Origin: JAGXLP01 sp964649445
Lineage (GTDB): Bacteria; Bipolaricaulota; Bipolaricaulia; M55B111
Assembly: GCA_964649445.1 (NCBI GenBank)
Contig: CAZYPS010000003.1
Location: forward strand, 1-64,000
Direction of reading: 5' to 3'
DNA length: 64,000 nucleotides
The position numbers were made by a program, and so were the translations under genes. Below the pieces are notes generated by a model, which had not been told where the DNA came from, searched no databases, and worked only from the letters and a program-made list of their open reading frames with translations. Shown here in pieces: positions 53,537 through 62,584 of this stretch (within the stretch, counting starts at the first letter, position 1; every line of letters starts with the position of its first letter).

Positions 53537-54478
53537 TCACTCTGACCGAGATATGGTACTTTCCGACAAATAAGCCTCGAAAAAATCAGAAACTCTTTCC
53601 TGATATTCTCGCGGGAATATCTCGAATGCCCCAAGGTGCCATGCTCCCTCCACAAGCCACAATCGTTTAGCCCCCCCTGTGTTCTCGTATATTAACTGGG
53701 AATTAATAGGTCCAAGCGACCGATCTTCCATCCCGTGAATCAAGAATAACGGCACATCCAGCTGCTTTACCCTCTCAGCAAGGTTGGTTTTTCCGTAGAC
53801 ATCAAAGTTCAAGCTAAACCTGGCTATTCCCATATAAAATGGGAAGAATACCTGCATTACTTTATCCTCTTGCTCCCTACCGTAATTTGAAGCAGCTATC
53901 TTGAGATTGGCATAAGGACTATCCGCCACTATTGCATCTATTCCTGGAGCTTCCAAACCAGCTATTATCGCTGCAGAAGCACCAGCTGAGCCTCCCCAGA
54001 CCCCGACCGTACCAACTCCTTTTTCCTCCTTCAGAAAATCAACCGCGCTAATTATATCCTGGCTTTCAAAATAGCCGAACCCGTACCTATTTCCTTCGCT
54101 CTCTCCCGTGCTGCGCGGGTCGAAGAGCAATACGTCAAAATTGCTATCGTAAAGGTGTTCTACTGGTGCCTCCTTAAGCACATCCCACCTATTCCCCCCT
54201 AATCCAGGTGCAAGTATAATGGCCCTAGAGGATTCTTCGTTGTCGATAAACCAGCCCTTTACCGTAAATTCGTCACCGGACTCGAATTCGACGTCCTCAA
54301 ACGGGAGATCCCAATTACCCGGAGTAACAGTTCCTACCTCGCCTCTCGGAGAATTATAAACCTGACCATTAATAGTGGCGCTAATATTGTAGAGCGCCCT
54401 CCCCGTCCCAAGTAATGCCAATAGGACGATAAAAGGCAGCATGTTAATGTATAACCGGGTAGTTCCGTCGTGTTTCAT
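53537..54478 (-). CDS. Alpha/beta hydrolase, membrane-anchored
   Basis: A 313-aa serine hydrolase. The first 35 residues form a signal anchor (LPFIVLLALLGTGRALYNIS), so the enzyme acts outside the cytoplasm. Nucleophile elbow GGSAG (in VGVWGGSAGASAAI) near 160-164, Asp in LIHGMEDRSLGP, His in EGAWHLGAFE. This set is that of BAAT/S9-like lipases and peptidases; substrate unknown. No ribosome site is visible before the ATG; a promoter 8 bases before it (54487-54515) suggests a leaderless mRNA. Same strand as recF with 9 bases between. Confidence 0.8.
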   Translation of the reverse strand: MKHDGTTRLYINMLPFIVLLALLGTGRALYNISATINGQVYNSPRGEVGTVTPGNWDLPFEDVEFESGDEFTVKGWFIDNEESSRAIILAPGLGGNRWDVLKEAPVEHLYDSNFDVLLFDPRSTGESEGNRYGFGYFESQDIISAVDFLKEEKGVGTVGVWGGSAGASAAIIAGLEAPGIDAIVADSPYANLKIAASNYGREQEDKVMQVFFPFYMGIARFSLNFDVYGKTNLAERVKQLDVPLFLIHGMEDRSLGPINSQLIYENTGGAKRLWLVEGAWHLGAFEIFPREYQERVSDFFEAYLSESTISRSE

Positions 54479-54486
54479 AACGGTAA

Positions 54487-54515
54487 ATTTTAGCTTGCCC
54501 CATCACCTGTAACAA
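54487..54515 (-). promoter_or_regulatory. Candidate promoter giving a leaderless hydrolase mRNA
   Basis: Minus-strand TTGTTA (54515-54510) and TAAAAT (54492-54487) are 17 bases apart, and the ATG is 8 bases after the -10. No Shine-Dalgarno sequence is present. Confidence 0.45.
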
Positions 54516-54698
54516 CTGCAAGGAAAGAAATTTAATACTATATTAAGTTTCAAATCAGGTTTATCACCTGCTCGGATAATCTCGCTCATAACTTTACAGA
54601 TAAATCATTTAGTTCGAAAGAACGGTCCTGGAGTTTAAGAACTTTTCGATTTTCCTTAAACTCAGTGGCAGGCTTATATTCGTTTACTGGAGGAACTG

Positions 54699-55667
54699 AT
54701 GAACAGTAGTTTCGTTTTTGGAGTCGATATCGGTGCAACCTGGATTAGAGTTGCTATTTCCGATTCTTCCGGGAATATACTGACAAAGGACAAAGAACCT
54801 ATCGACACATCGTCAAATCTGGGTTTAAGCAGGCAGATAGAAACCATCGGCAAAAAACTCTGCCAGAAAGTTAACCGTGACACTGAAGGCCTATCCGGTA
54901 TAGGTATAGCCTCGGCGGGTCCGATGAACAGGAAAGAAGGAAAATTAGCAAGCCCTTCTAATATCCCACTTGAAGAAGTTCCGCTGGCGGAACCGCTTGA
55001 GGAAACGTTCGACACTCGGGTAGAACTAATAAATGACGGAGTTTCCGCAGTCCTCGCGGAAAGTAAATACGGCGCTGGTGATGATTACGAGAATCTAGTT
55101 TATATAACTATCAGCACCGGTATAGGTGGCGGTGTTATAGTGGACGGACATCTACTACTCGGCAAAAACGGTAACGCAGCCGAGGTGGGACATATCACCA
55201 TAGACGAAGAGGAAAAATTAAAATGCGGGTGCGGGTGCAGAGGTCACTGGGAAGCGTACTGCTCCGGCTCCAACATCCCGGATTTTGTCAGGTTGAAGCT
55301 GAAAGATATTAAGCTGGAAGGGAGAAACACCCCACTCCAGGAAGAAAAAAAGAGTGATTTCCAGGATTTTCGACCTCGGGACCTATTCGAATACGCGAAA
55401 CAGGGAGACGAACTGGCGCTGGACCTGGTCTATGAGATCGGACGCCGGAATGCGATAGGTTTCGCTGCGGTAACGGAGGCGTACGATCCTGAACTCATTA
55501 CGGTCGGAGGCGGCGTTGCAATTAATAATCCAGAGCTGATACTGAAACCGATCAAAGAAAAAATTACCAACTACACGCAAAACGAAGTACCTGAAATCAA
55601 AATAACTCCTTTAGAAGAGGAAAACGTGCTCTATGGTGCCATAGCCAGGGCGTTAACTTTATCCTAA
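54699..55667 (+). CDS. ROK family sugar kinase
   Basis: Cytoplasmic glucokinase-type ROK protein (322 aa). ATP loop FGVDIGATWIRVAI, substrate block TISTGIGGGVIVDG, zinc motif CGCGCRGHWEAYCSG (three cysteines after His), as in ROK kinases. No helix-turn-helix is attached, so this is an enzyme and not a repressor. Ribosome site CTGGAGG. Glucose or N-acetylmannosamine are typical substrates; no sugar genes adjoin it. Divergent from the hydrolase (220 bases). Confidence 0.88.
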   Translation: MNSSFVFGVDIGATWIRVAISDSSGNILTKDKEPIDTSSNLGLSRQIETIGKKLCQKVNRDTEGLSGIGIASAGPMNRKEGKLASPSNIPLEEVPLAEPLEETFDTRVELINDGVSAVLAESKYGAGDDYENLVYITISTGIGGGVIVDGHLLLGKNGNAAEVGHITIDEEEKLKCGCGCRGHWEAYCSGSNIPDFVRLKLKDIKLEGRNTPLQEEKKSDFQDFRPRDLFEYAKQGDELALDLVYEIGRRNAIGFAAVTEAYDPELITVGGGVAINNPELILKPIKEKITNYTQNEVPEIKITPLEEENVLYGAIARALTLS

Positions 55668-55677
55668 GATAGGCTCT

Positions 55678-56610
55678 CTAAATATAGAGTTTACCAGCAG
55701 CCAGTACTTCCACCTGACTATGCGATAATTGAGCACCTTTTACTCGACCGGATTCAACTTTCAGAACAACTTCTGTTGTATCGGGTCCTCCTATATAATT
55801 CTCTTTTCCACCTGATTCGAACCTAAGTTTCAGGTTACCGGACCCGATAATCGAACCTCGTTCGATCATACCTATCGCGACTGCTATCGTGCCCGTACCG
55901 CAGGCAGGTTCTATCAAACCTTCCGATAAATTGTGGGGGAAAATCAATCGACCGTCGCTGGAACTATCTTCCTCCGGTTTTCCAACTACGGCAAAATCCC
56001 TGTTCTTTTTTCCCGTGGCAAACTCCCTTTGGAATTCATCCTGAAGTTCTATCAACGTCCGCTTCGTTGGCTGGTCCAGTGGATTAAAGGAGGCATCAGG
56101 GAATTTTTTTATTATTTCCTCTACAAAAGTCACGAAAAAATCCCCAACCCGAAAGCTTTGCACTCCCCGGACTTTCCCGGCCTCGACTCCTTTATCGTAG
56201 ATCGCTTCGACAAATGGACTCATGTCGGTTATAACGCTACCCCCGTCGTCATTACTGATGGAAAAAGTATCGAGTCCGGTTTCCAGGAAGAAATCCTTCC
56301 CGGGCTCCGGGAAATTCAGTTTAAATAATTCCGGGAGATTTATATCCCGGTGCGCTTTGCCAAGCACCTGAGTCAACCCCCCACACATAGGAAGATAGTC
56401 CCGTGAATTTAGGTCTATGATTCTGGCTCGGAGGTGAGAATTTTCCGACCCTTCGTACAGCAAGCCAAGCTGATCGCCGCCGATATGAGGTGGTTCCATC
56501 ACTTTAAGGCCCAGCTCAAGCTCGGACTCCTTTGGAAACACTCGCCGGGGAGCCAGAATAATCTCGTTCCCCCCCATGTGACCTTTGAGAAAAGGGATTG
56601 ATTTCTTCAA
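55678..56610 (-). CDS. Diaminopimelate-epimerase-fold protein, divergent
   Basis: A 310-aa protein with a DapF-like opening (FLKGHMGGNEIILAP in place of the usual HGLGNDFV) and two active-site cysteines: one in LPMCGGLTQ and one in EPACGTGTIAVAIG. In DapF these would read MCGNG and ACGTG. The partner substrate residues are altered, so the substrate may not be diaminopimelate; PrpF and proline-racemase relatives share the fold. TTG start is inferred: the family's N-terminus begins there and AAGGTGATCC precedes it by 7 bases. Convergent with the ROK kinase, 10 bases between stops. Confidence 0.65.
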   Translation of the reverse strand: MKKSIPFLKGHMGGNEIILAPRRVFPKESELELGLKVMEPPHIGGDQLGLLYEGSENSHLRARIIDLNSRDYLPMCGGLTQVLGKAHRDINLPELFKLNFPEPGKDFFLETGLDTFSISNDDGGSVITDMSPFVEAIYDKGVEAGKVRGVQSFRVGDFFVTFVEEIIKKFPDASFNPLDQPTKRTLIELQDEFQREFATGKKNRDFAVVGKPEEDSSSDGRLIFPHNLSEGLIEPACGTGTIAVAIGMIERGSIIGSGNLKLRFESGGKENYIGGPDTTEVVLKVESGRVKGAQLSHSQVEVLAAGKLYI

Positions 56611-56662
56611 CTCAGGATCACCTTTTACTTAACTTTTCGTCCATAAAAACTACCAAACACTG

Positions 56663-56690
56663 TTAACCAGTAAGAATACTCCAGTATAAT
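56663..56690 (+). promoter_or_regulatory. Candidate promoter for tilS operon
   Basis: TTAACC (56663-56668) and perfect TATAAT (56685-56690) are 16 bases apart. Transcription would start about 110 bases before tilS. Confidence 0.4.
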
Positions 56691-56807
56691 CGCGATTAGT
56701 TGTCGATCTCAATCAAAGTATAAATTGTGGAAGTCTTTTGCTAAAATAAGAATGTCTAATATTCTCTTAGTAATTTAACCTGGCAGAAACAAAGTGAGTT
56801 CGATTCC

Positions 56808-58202
56808 ATGGATTTATTAGAAGAAACGAGAAAATTCCTTGTCCGTTACGCCATAGAGGACAGTTCTATTCTTGTTGCAGTATCCGGAGGAGTTGACTCA
56901 ACTGCACTTCTCCATACCCTTCTGGAACTGAGATCGGAATTCGACCTCGAACTCTCCGTTGCCCATCTCGACCATGGAGTTCGGGGCGAAGCCTCGGCCG
57001 AGGATGCCGAGTTCGTTCGAAAAATGGCAGATGAGCTTGGACTCAATTCTACAGTAGAGAAGAGATCGGTTGAGCAGGTTAAAGAGGAAGAGAGCCTATC
57101 CATCGAAGAAGCAGCAAGAGCGGCAAGATACAGTTTTCTCGACCGGGTCGCCCGGGAAGAAGGAGTGGGCTTCATCGCTCTGGGTCATAACAGGAACGAT
57201 CAGGCAGAAACGGTAATCATGCATCTGATTAGAGGGGCAGGGCTTCGCGGCTTAGGCGGAATGAAGGAAAAAAAGAATAAGTACATCAGACCGTTTCTCC
57301 ACGTGCCGAGAAAAGAAATAAACAACTACGTCGAAGAAAAGGGCATCGATTACCGATTCGACCAAACCAACGAGGACACTACTTTCACTCGCAATCGAAT
57401 TAGACACGAACTGATACCGAAGCTAGAAGAAGATTATAATCCAGGGATTGTCGATAACATCGTGCGACTTGCGAACCTTGCTCGGAGCGCCCAGGGATTC
57501 ATCGAAGGGCAGGCGGATAGAATCTCCAAGAAAATAAGAACAACTGATGAGGCATGCGGAGTATGCTTTAATAGAAATAAACTCCTTGAACTCCATCCTC
57601 ACCTTCAGCGAGCGACGGTCCGAAGATTTATCAAGGAAGCAAAAGGAAACCTCAAAGACGTTACTTTTTCTCACGTCGAAAGTGTTCTTAGTAAATTACG
57701 GGAGGAGCCTGCAAGTACTCAGCTTGATCTTCCCGGCATTGCTTTTAGTTTAGACCGAAATGAGGCCTGCTTCGGCGAAGGACTGAAAAGGGAAAGCCAA
57801 CCCTCCTTTTTTTACGAGATTCAGCCCGGAGAATCCGCAGAGATAGAAGAAGTCAACCTTAAAATTTCCTCCGAAACGAAATCAATAGACGAGAAACGAA
57901 AGTCCGATCATTTTCACTCCGAAAGATTGATTGAAGTAGTGGATTGGGGTAAGGTTGAACAACCCATTGCAGTCAGGAACAGGAAAGACGGGGATCGGTT
58001 TGTCCCACTGGGAATGAATGGAAGTAAGAAACTCAAGGATTTTTTCATTGACCTTAAAGTACCCGTAAAAGAACGAAATAGGATACCGCTCGTCTGTGAC
58101 AACAGAGGAATAATCTGGGTCCTGGGCTACAGAATAGACGATCGCTACAAAGTTGATGAGACGACTAACAAAATTTTAACCATGAAAGCGAGGGAAATAT
58201 GA
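56808..58202 (+). CDS. tilS: tRNA(Ile)-lysidine synthase
   Basis: Converts C34 of tRNA-Ile(CAU) to lysidine (464 aa). PP-loop VAVSGGVDSTALL near 24-36, then HLDHGVRGEASAEDAEFVR and LGHNRNDQAETVIMHL. The C-terminal domain has GDRFVPLGMNGSKKLKDFFID and the closing IPLVCDNRGIIWVLGYRID. Its stop overlaps the rseP start by 4 bases, so the two are coupled. Confidence 0.96.
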   Translation: MDLLEETRKFLVRYAIEDSSILVAVSGGVDSTALLHTLLELRSEFDLELSVAHLDHGVRGEASAEDAEFVRKMADELGLNSTVEKRSVEQVKEEESLSIEEAARAARYSFLDRVAREEGVGFIALGHNRNDQAETVIMHLIRGAGLRGLGGMKEKKNKYIRPFLHVPRKEINNYVEEKGIDYRFDQTNEDTTFTRNRIRHELIPKLEEDYNPGIVDNIVRLANLARSAQGFIEGQADRISKKIRTTDEACGVCFNRNKLLELHPHLQRATVRRFIKEAKGNLKDVTFSHVESVLSKLREEPASTQLDLPGIAFSLDRNEACFGEGLKRESQPSFFYEIQPGESAEIEEVNLKISSETKSIDEKRKSDHFHSERLIEVVDWGKVEQPIAVRNRKDGDRFVPLGMNGSKKLKDFFIDLKVPVKERNRIPLVCDNRGIIWVLGYRIDDRYKVDETTNKILTMKAREI

Positions 58203-59488
58203 CAACTGTACTGCTTTTTCTTGCCGTTCTCTCTTTTCTAATCGCTATTCACGAGGGCGGGCATTTGATATCTGCCAAACTCGCCGGAGTCTGGGTTCAC
58301 GAATATTCCATCGGGTTTGGTCCCAGCTTAATAAGTCGGAAGATCAACGAGACATCTTATTCGTTAAAACCCATACCGTTCGGGGGATTCGTTAAAATGG
58401 CCGGTGAAGATGTAGGAAAAGGGGCGGAAAAGGACGAGAACGTCCCTGAAGAAAGGAAGTTCTATTCCCAGTCACCAGGTACGAAGATGCTTATATCAGT
58501 TTCGGGGCCGGCGATGAACCTCCTGGCCGCCTTATTGATAATGATTATCGCCGTCGGTATGACCGGTACACCACGAGTATCTATCTATGGATTTCTCGAA
58601 AATTCCCCCGCCAGAGGTAAACTCCAGCGCGGCGATCAAGTATTGTCCATAGAGGGTAAAAACATAACCTCGACCAATCAGCTAAACTCCCTAATCCAGC
58701 AAGGTCAAGGAGACCCATTGTCCGTCACCGTTTATCGGAGCGGCGAGGAGAAGGTCTTAAGATTAAATCCTGAGTATTACGAAGAACATGGCAAATATAT
58801 GCTGGGGGTTAAGCTAGGGAGTGCAATGAAAAACGAAGTTACACAGGTTAATAACGAGTCCCTTCTGGGAAACGCCGGGTTAAAAAAAGGAGATCGGCTA
58901 GTAGAGATAAACAGGACATCGGTGAATAACGGTGCTACGGTCTTAGCCGCCCTGGAAGAAGTGGAAAAAGGTGAACCGGTAACATTCACGATAACCCGAA
59001 ATGGAGAAACAACCGATCTAACTATTGAGCCGGAAAACCCCGAGGACGCTTTTAGGGGATTCTCTTTAAAAACAATAAGAGATCCTATAGGGCCAGTTAC
59101 CGCGATAAATAAGGGGGTAAATCAGATTAAAAGCCTGATAGTCCTTACCTATCAGGGAATAAGAATGATTATAAGAGGGGAGATGGATGCCGGTCAGGCA
59201 GTAGCAGGCCCGGTTGGGATTGCTAATATACTGGGCCAGAGTGCCCGTCAAGGGATATATTCGCTCTTCTTTATGATCTCCCTTATAAGTTTAAACCTCG
59301 GGTTAATTAACCTGGTTCCTTTTCCAGCTCTGGACGGAAGTCGGATCGGTTACGCCACGTACGAATTAATCAGGGGAAAGCCCATACCGCCCGAAAAAGA
59401 AGGGCTGATTAATTCAATCGGATTTCTGATTTTAATAGGCTTAATGATCTTCATAACTTACAAGGATATTATTCGTTTCTTCACTTAA
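58199..59488 (+). CDS. rseP: Site-2 metalloprotease RseP, two PDZ domains
   Basis: Membrane zinc protease (429 aa) of regulated intramembrane proteolysis. The zinc motif is HEGGH at residues 18-22 in the first helix; the third metal ligand block is NLVPFPALDGSRI near 375. Between them lie two PDZ domains, about 120-200 and 205-285. The tilS pairing is seen in other genomes. Substrates (anti-sigma factor or signal-peptide remnants) cannot be told; no sigma-E genes are close. Confidence 0.92.
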   Translation: MTTVLLFLAVLSFLIAIHEGGHLISAKLAGVWVHEYSIGFGPSLISRKINETSYSLKPIPFGGFVKMAGEDVGKGAEKDENVPEERKFYSQSPGTKMLISVSGPAMNLLAALLIMIIAVGMTGTPRVSIYGFLENSPARGKLQRGDQVLSIEGKNITSTNQLNSLIQQGQGDPLSVTVYRSGEEKVLRLNPEYYEEHGKYMLGVKLGSAMKNEVTQVNNESLLGNAGLKKGDRLVEINRTSVNNGATVLAALEEVEKGEPVTFTITRNGETTDLTIEPENPEDAFRGFSLKTIRDPIGPVTAINKGVNQIKSLIVLTYQGIRMIIRGEMDAGQAVAGPVGIANILGQSARQGIYSLFFMISLISLNLGLINLVPFPALDGSRIGYATYELIRGKPIPPEKEGLINSIGFLILIGLMIFITYKDIIRFFT

Positions 59489-59570
59489 GCTCCGGTCTAC
59501 ATAGCTGGTGTTCGGCGTTAGAATAAAATAAAATAATACAGATATTCTGGATAAGGAGGCCGAAAGCCCA

Positions 59571-61700
59571 ATGAACTTATCCAAGGAAAATTTGATTCAA
59601 ACCGCGAACAAGTTGAGGCCTACCTTCAGGCAGGCCAGACTGGCTTTTCTACTTTTCTTTACGCTGACAATGCCGCTCGTAATTTACCTTGGAAACACGG
59701 AATACGGGTACACGAAAACGATCTACACTTTTATCTATATCTCTCTTCTTACGATAATCTGGCTGGTGGAACTGTTCCTTAACGAGGGGAGGGAAATATC
59801 ACTAACCCGGCTATCAATTCCCGTGGGCCTGCTCGTTCTCTCCGGACTGTTATCTTTAGTTAACGCACCCAGCAAAGGAGTCGTGCTTCAGAGCCTGGGA
59901 TTACTTGTCTACCTTTACCTTGTATATCTCCTTATCGTCAACACCATAAAGACCGAAACCGAGGTGATATACCTCCTAATTGCTCTTATAACTTCCGGGT
60001 TCGGGGCAACTATCTACGGACTCCTCCAGTATCTGGGAATAGTGAGGGGCGCACATGGTTTTGCAGCGAGGGCCGGTTCAATAATTAGCGTAATGGGAAA
60101 TCAAAACTATCTCGGTGGATTCCTCTCTTATCTGTTTATCCCGACATTCGCACTGATTTTGATAGTAAATTCGAAGATTCTCAAAACTTATCTTATTCTT
60201 GCCCTGGGCCTCTTCTTCTTCATTCTCTTCCCTATCGGAGCTCGAGGTGCCTGGTTAAGCCTGGTATTTGCCTCACTGGTTTTCGCGGGTGGATTGCTAT
60301 ATTACACACCGATAAGTAACCCGAGGAAACTGTGGCTGACTCTTCTGGTTATAGTTCTAGTGCTGCTTGTGGCTTATTTGTTCGCTTCAGCTCCGGGGCC
60401 GTTGAACTCCGTTCTATCTTACTCTGCCCCGGAAGACGGCGATAGATCGTGGGGTATATTTACGCCCGTCATCGGGCCGCTCGTAACGGAGCTGGTGGAA
60501 AAAGGAGGTGCACGGGTCGAGGACTGGTACATCGGACTGGAGATGCTCAAGGACCACCCGTTCGTGGGGATAGGTCTGGGTAACTATAAGATAAAATTCC
60601 TCGAATACAGAGGGAAGTTTTTGACATCCGAAAAAGGTGATAATTTCGGGGGATTTATTCCAAGAGGCGCCCAGGCGCACAACGAGTACGTACAGTTTAC
60701 CGCTGAGATGGGGTTAATCGGCCTGATAGCTATCGCGGCGGCAATAATTATTCTCCTGCTGAATATTTTTGGCCGGGTGACCCCCCCGGGTCCGCCTGAT
60801 CAATGGTCGACATTAACACTTGGATTTGCCCTTGCAGGGGGGATAATCGGTTATTTGATACATTCCGGGGTAAGTTTTCCTGCTCATCTGCCGGCTTCCT
60901 CGTTTGCTGTGGTCACGTTTCTGGGCATGGTGAACTCAGAGGCGTTCGGCGATACCGAGTATACCTTAAACATTTCTGGGTTTACCCGCTCCCTGGTTTT
61001 ATTAATTATTTTTGCCTTCCTAATCACGGTAACAGTATTCGCTTACAGGGACTGGAGGGCCAATGTGCTTATGGGGAAAGGGAAAAACCAGATCCAGTAC
61101 GGCAACTACCACGTAGCAAAAGAGCGGTTAAAAGATAGCCTGACTCTGGATTTTTATCCCAGACAGACGTATTACTTCCTCGGAGTGGCCGAGCGACAGC
61201 TGGGCAATGACAAGCAGGCCCTTGAGTATTTCGAGAAAACTCTGGGCAGGTTCGAACCCTACAATCTTTACCTCCAGCTCGGTACCCTTTACCGGAGCCA
61301 GAACCAGATGGATAAGGCAAAAGAAACACTTCGTAAATTCCTGACGCTCGGAGCGAAAGAATCCCTTAACCTAAAAGCGAAATTTTACCTGGCTACCATT
61401 GCAATTCGAGAAAAGAAAGTAGATGAAGCGGAGACCATCCTTCAGGAGATTTTAACCAAGGATCCGAAGTTCGAGAGGGCAATAATTCTCCGGGGTGATA
61501 TTGCGGATTTCCGGGGAAACGACAGTAAAGCGAGAGAGAACTGGAAAGAAGCTCTACGGGTGATAAACGAGAAATTATCCAGCGTCAACCAAAAATTATC
61601 GGGGAAGGTTTCAATAGAAAACCTGGGAGACTTGAGATCGGAAAAAGAAAGATTGACCAGGATAAAGAAACAGGTAAGCGAAAAGCTCGAGAGTCCGTAA
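59571..61700 (+). CDS. O-antigen ligase/polymerase-like membrane protein with TPR tail
   Basis: A 709-aa protein. About 11-12 membrane segments occupy residues 30-490, with a long extracellular loop before GIGLGNYKIKFLEYRG, the Wzy_C signature. Residues 500-660 form TPR-like repeats (YFLGVAERQLGNDKQALEYF, YLQLGTLYRSQNQMDKAKET), then a coiled-coil tail. Such O-antigen ligase/polymerase fusions act on lipid-linked sugars or proteins; the glycan is not determinable. It lies 82 bases behind rseP, likely same operon. Confidence 0.85.
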   Translation: MNLSKENLIQTANKLRPTFRQARLAFLLFFTLTMPLVIYLGNTEYGYTKTIYTFIYISLLTIIWLVELFLNEGREISLTRLSIPVGLLVLSGLLSLVNAPSKGVVLQSLGLLVYLYLVYLLIVNTIKTETEVIYLLIALITSGFGATIYGLLQYLGIVRGAHGFAARAGSIISVMGNQNYLGGFLSYLFIPTFALILIVNSKILKTYLILALGLFFFILFPIGARGAWLSLVFASLVFAGGLLYYTPISNPRKLWLTLLVIVLVLLVAYLFASAPGPLNSVLSYSAPEDGDRSWGIFTPVIGPLVTELVEKGGARVEDWYIGLEMLKDHPFVGIGLGNYKIKFLEYRGKFLTSEKGDNFGGFIPRGAQAHNEYVQFTAEMGLIGLIAIAAAIIILLLNIFGRVTPPGPPDQWSTLTLGFALAGGIIGYLIHSGVSFPAHLPASSFAVVTFLGMVNSEAFGDTEYTLNISGFTRSLVLLIIFAFLITVTVFAYRDWRANVLMGKGKNQIQYGNYHVAKERLKDSLTLDFYPRQTYYFLGVAERQLGNDKQALEYFEKTLGRFEPYNLYLQLGTLYRSQNQMDKAKETLRKFLTLGAKESLNLKAKFYLATIAIREKKVDEAETILQEILTKDPKFERAIILRGDIADFRGNDSKARENWKEALRVINEKLSSVNQKLSGKVSIENLGDLRSEKERLTRIKKQVSEKLESP

Positions 61701-61719
61701 CAATCGGGAGGTTATATGT

Positions 61720-62508
61720 ATGGGATTTGCAGAACATCTAAACCAGTTTGACCCTGAACCCGAAATTGCTCGAATAGAGGATTTTATCGCTCACAAACAA
61801 ACAACTATAGATTTCAACAAGGCGATAATAGGCCTATCCGGGGGTATAGACTCGAGTCTCACAACTGCACTGGCAATTCGGGCGCTATCGGGCAAAAGTA
61901 TAGAAGTCGTATTTCTTCCAGAAGCTACAACTCCCGACCGAGACAGAAGCGACGTAGATAAACTGGCGAAGATTTACAATCTTGAAGTCCGAGTCATAGC
62001 AATAGATGGGTTCGTCTCGGCCTTTAAAGATGAGTTAGGTGAAATGTCGGAATTGACGAAAGCCAACCTGAAGGCAAGAATTAGGATGGTTATACTCTAC
62101 TCTCTTGCAAACCAAAAAGACGGGCTCGTGCTTGGCACTGGAAATCTGTCCGAGTGGCTTCTGGGTTACTTTACTAAATACGGCGACGGTGCTGCGGATC
62201 TGGCTCCTATTATTCATCTATACAAGACGGAAATTAAGTCCATGGCAAACCATCTTGATATTCCGGACTCCATTATTTCGAAACCTCCTTCCGCAGGGCT
62301 CTGGGAAGGGCAAACGGACGAAGAAGAACTGGGGGGGAGTTACGAAGATATAGACAAAGTTCTCTACTTAAAACACGACAAAAACTATTCACTCGAAGAT
62401 ACAGGAGCTGCACTCGATATGAATCCAAATTTCGTGAAGAAGATTTACGAAATGGTGACGAATTCTTCGCACAAACGAGAAAAGCCTGCGGGACTTGAGA
62501 GAAGTTGA
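61720..62508 (+). CDS. nadE: NH3-dependent NAD synthetase
   Basis: Last step of NAD synthesis (262 aa). ATP loop GLSGGIDSSLTTALA near 37-51, LGTGNLSEWLLGYFTKYGDG near 138-157, and KPPSAGLWEGQTDEEELGG near 188-206. The short length means no N-terminal glutaminase domain, so ammonia is the nitrogen donor. Together with nadK at 2951 the window covers the last two steps to NADP. Ribosome site GGGAGG. Confidence 0.95.
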   Translation: MGFAEHLNQFDPEPEIARIEDFIAHKQTTIDFNKAIIGLSGGIDSSLTTALAIRALSGKSIEVVFLPEATTPDRDRSDVDKLAKIYNLEVRVIAIDGFVSAFKDELGEMSELTKANLKARIRMVILYSLANQKDGLVLGTGNLSEWLLGYFTKYGDGAADLAPIIHLYKTEIKSMANHLDIPDSIISKPPSAGLWEGQTDEEELGGSYEDIDKVLYLKHDKNYSLEDTGAALDMNPNFVKKIYEMVTNSSHKREKPAGLERS

Positions 62509-62584
62509 TCTGAAAAGATAAACAATATTTATAGATCTCCTGATTTTGAGGAATGCTTAGCAAATATACCAGACGGGGGTAATA

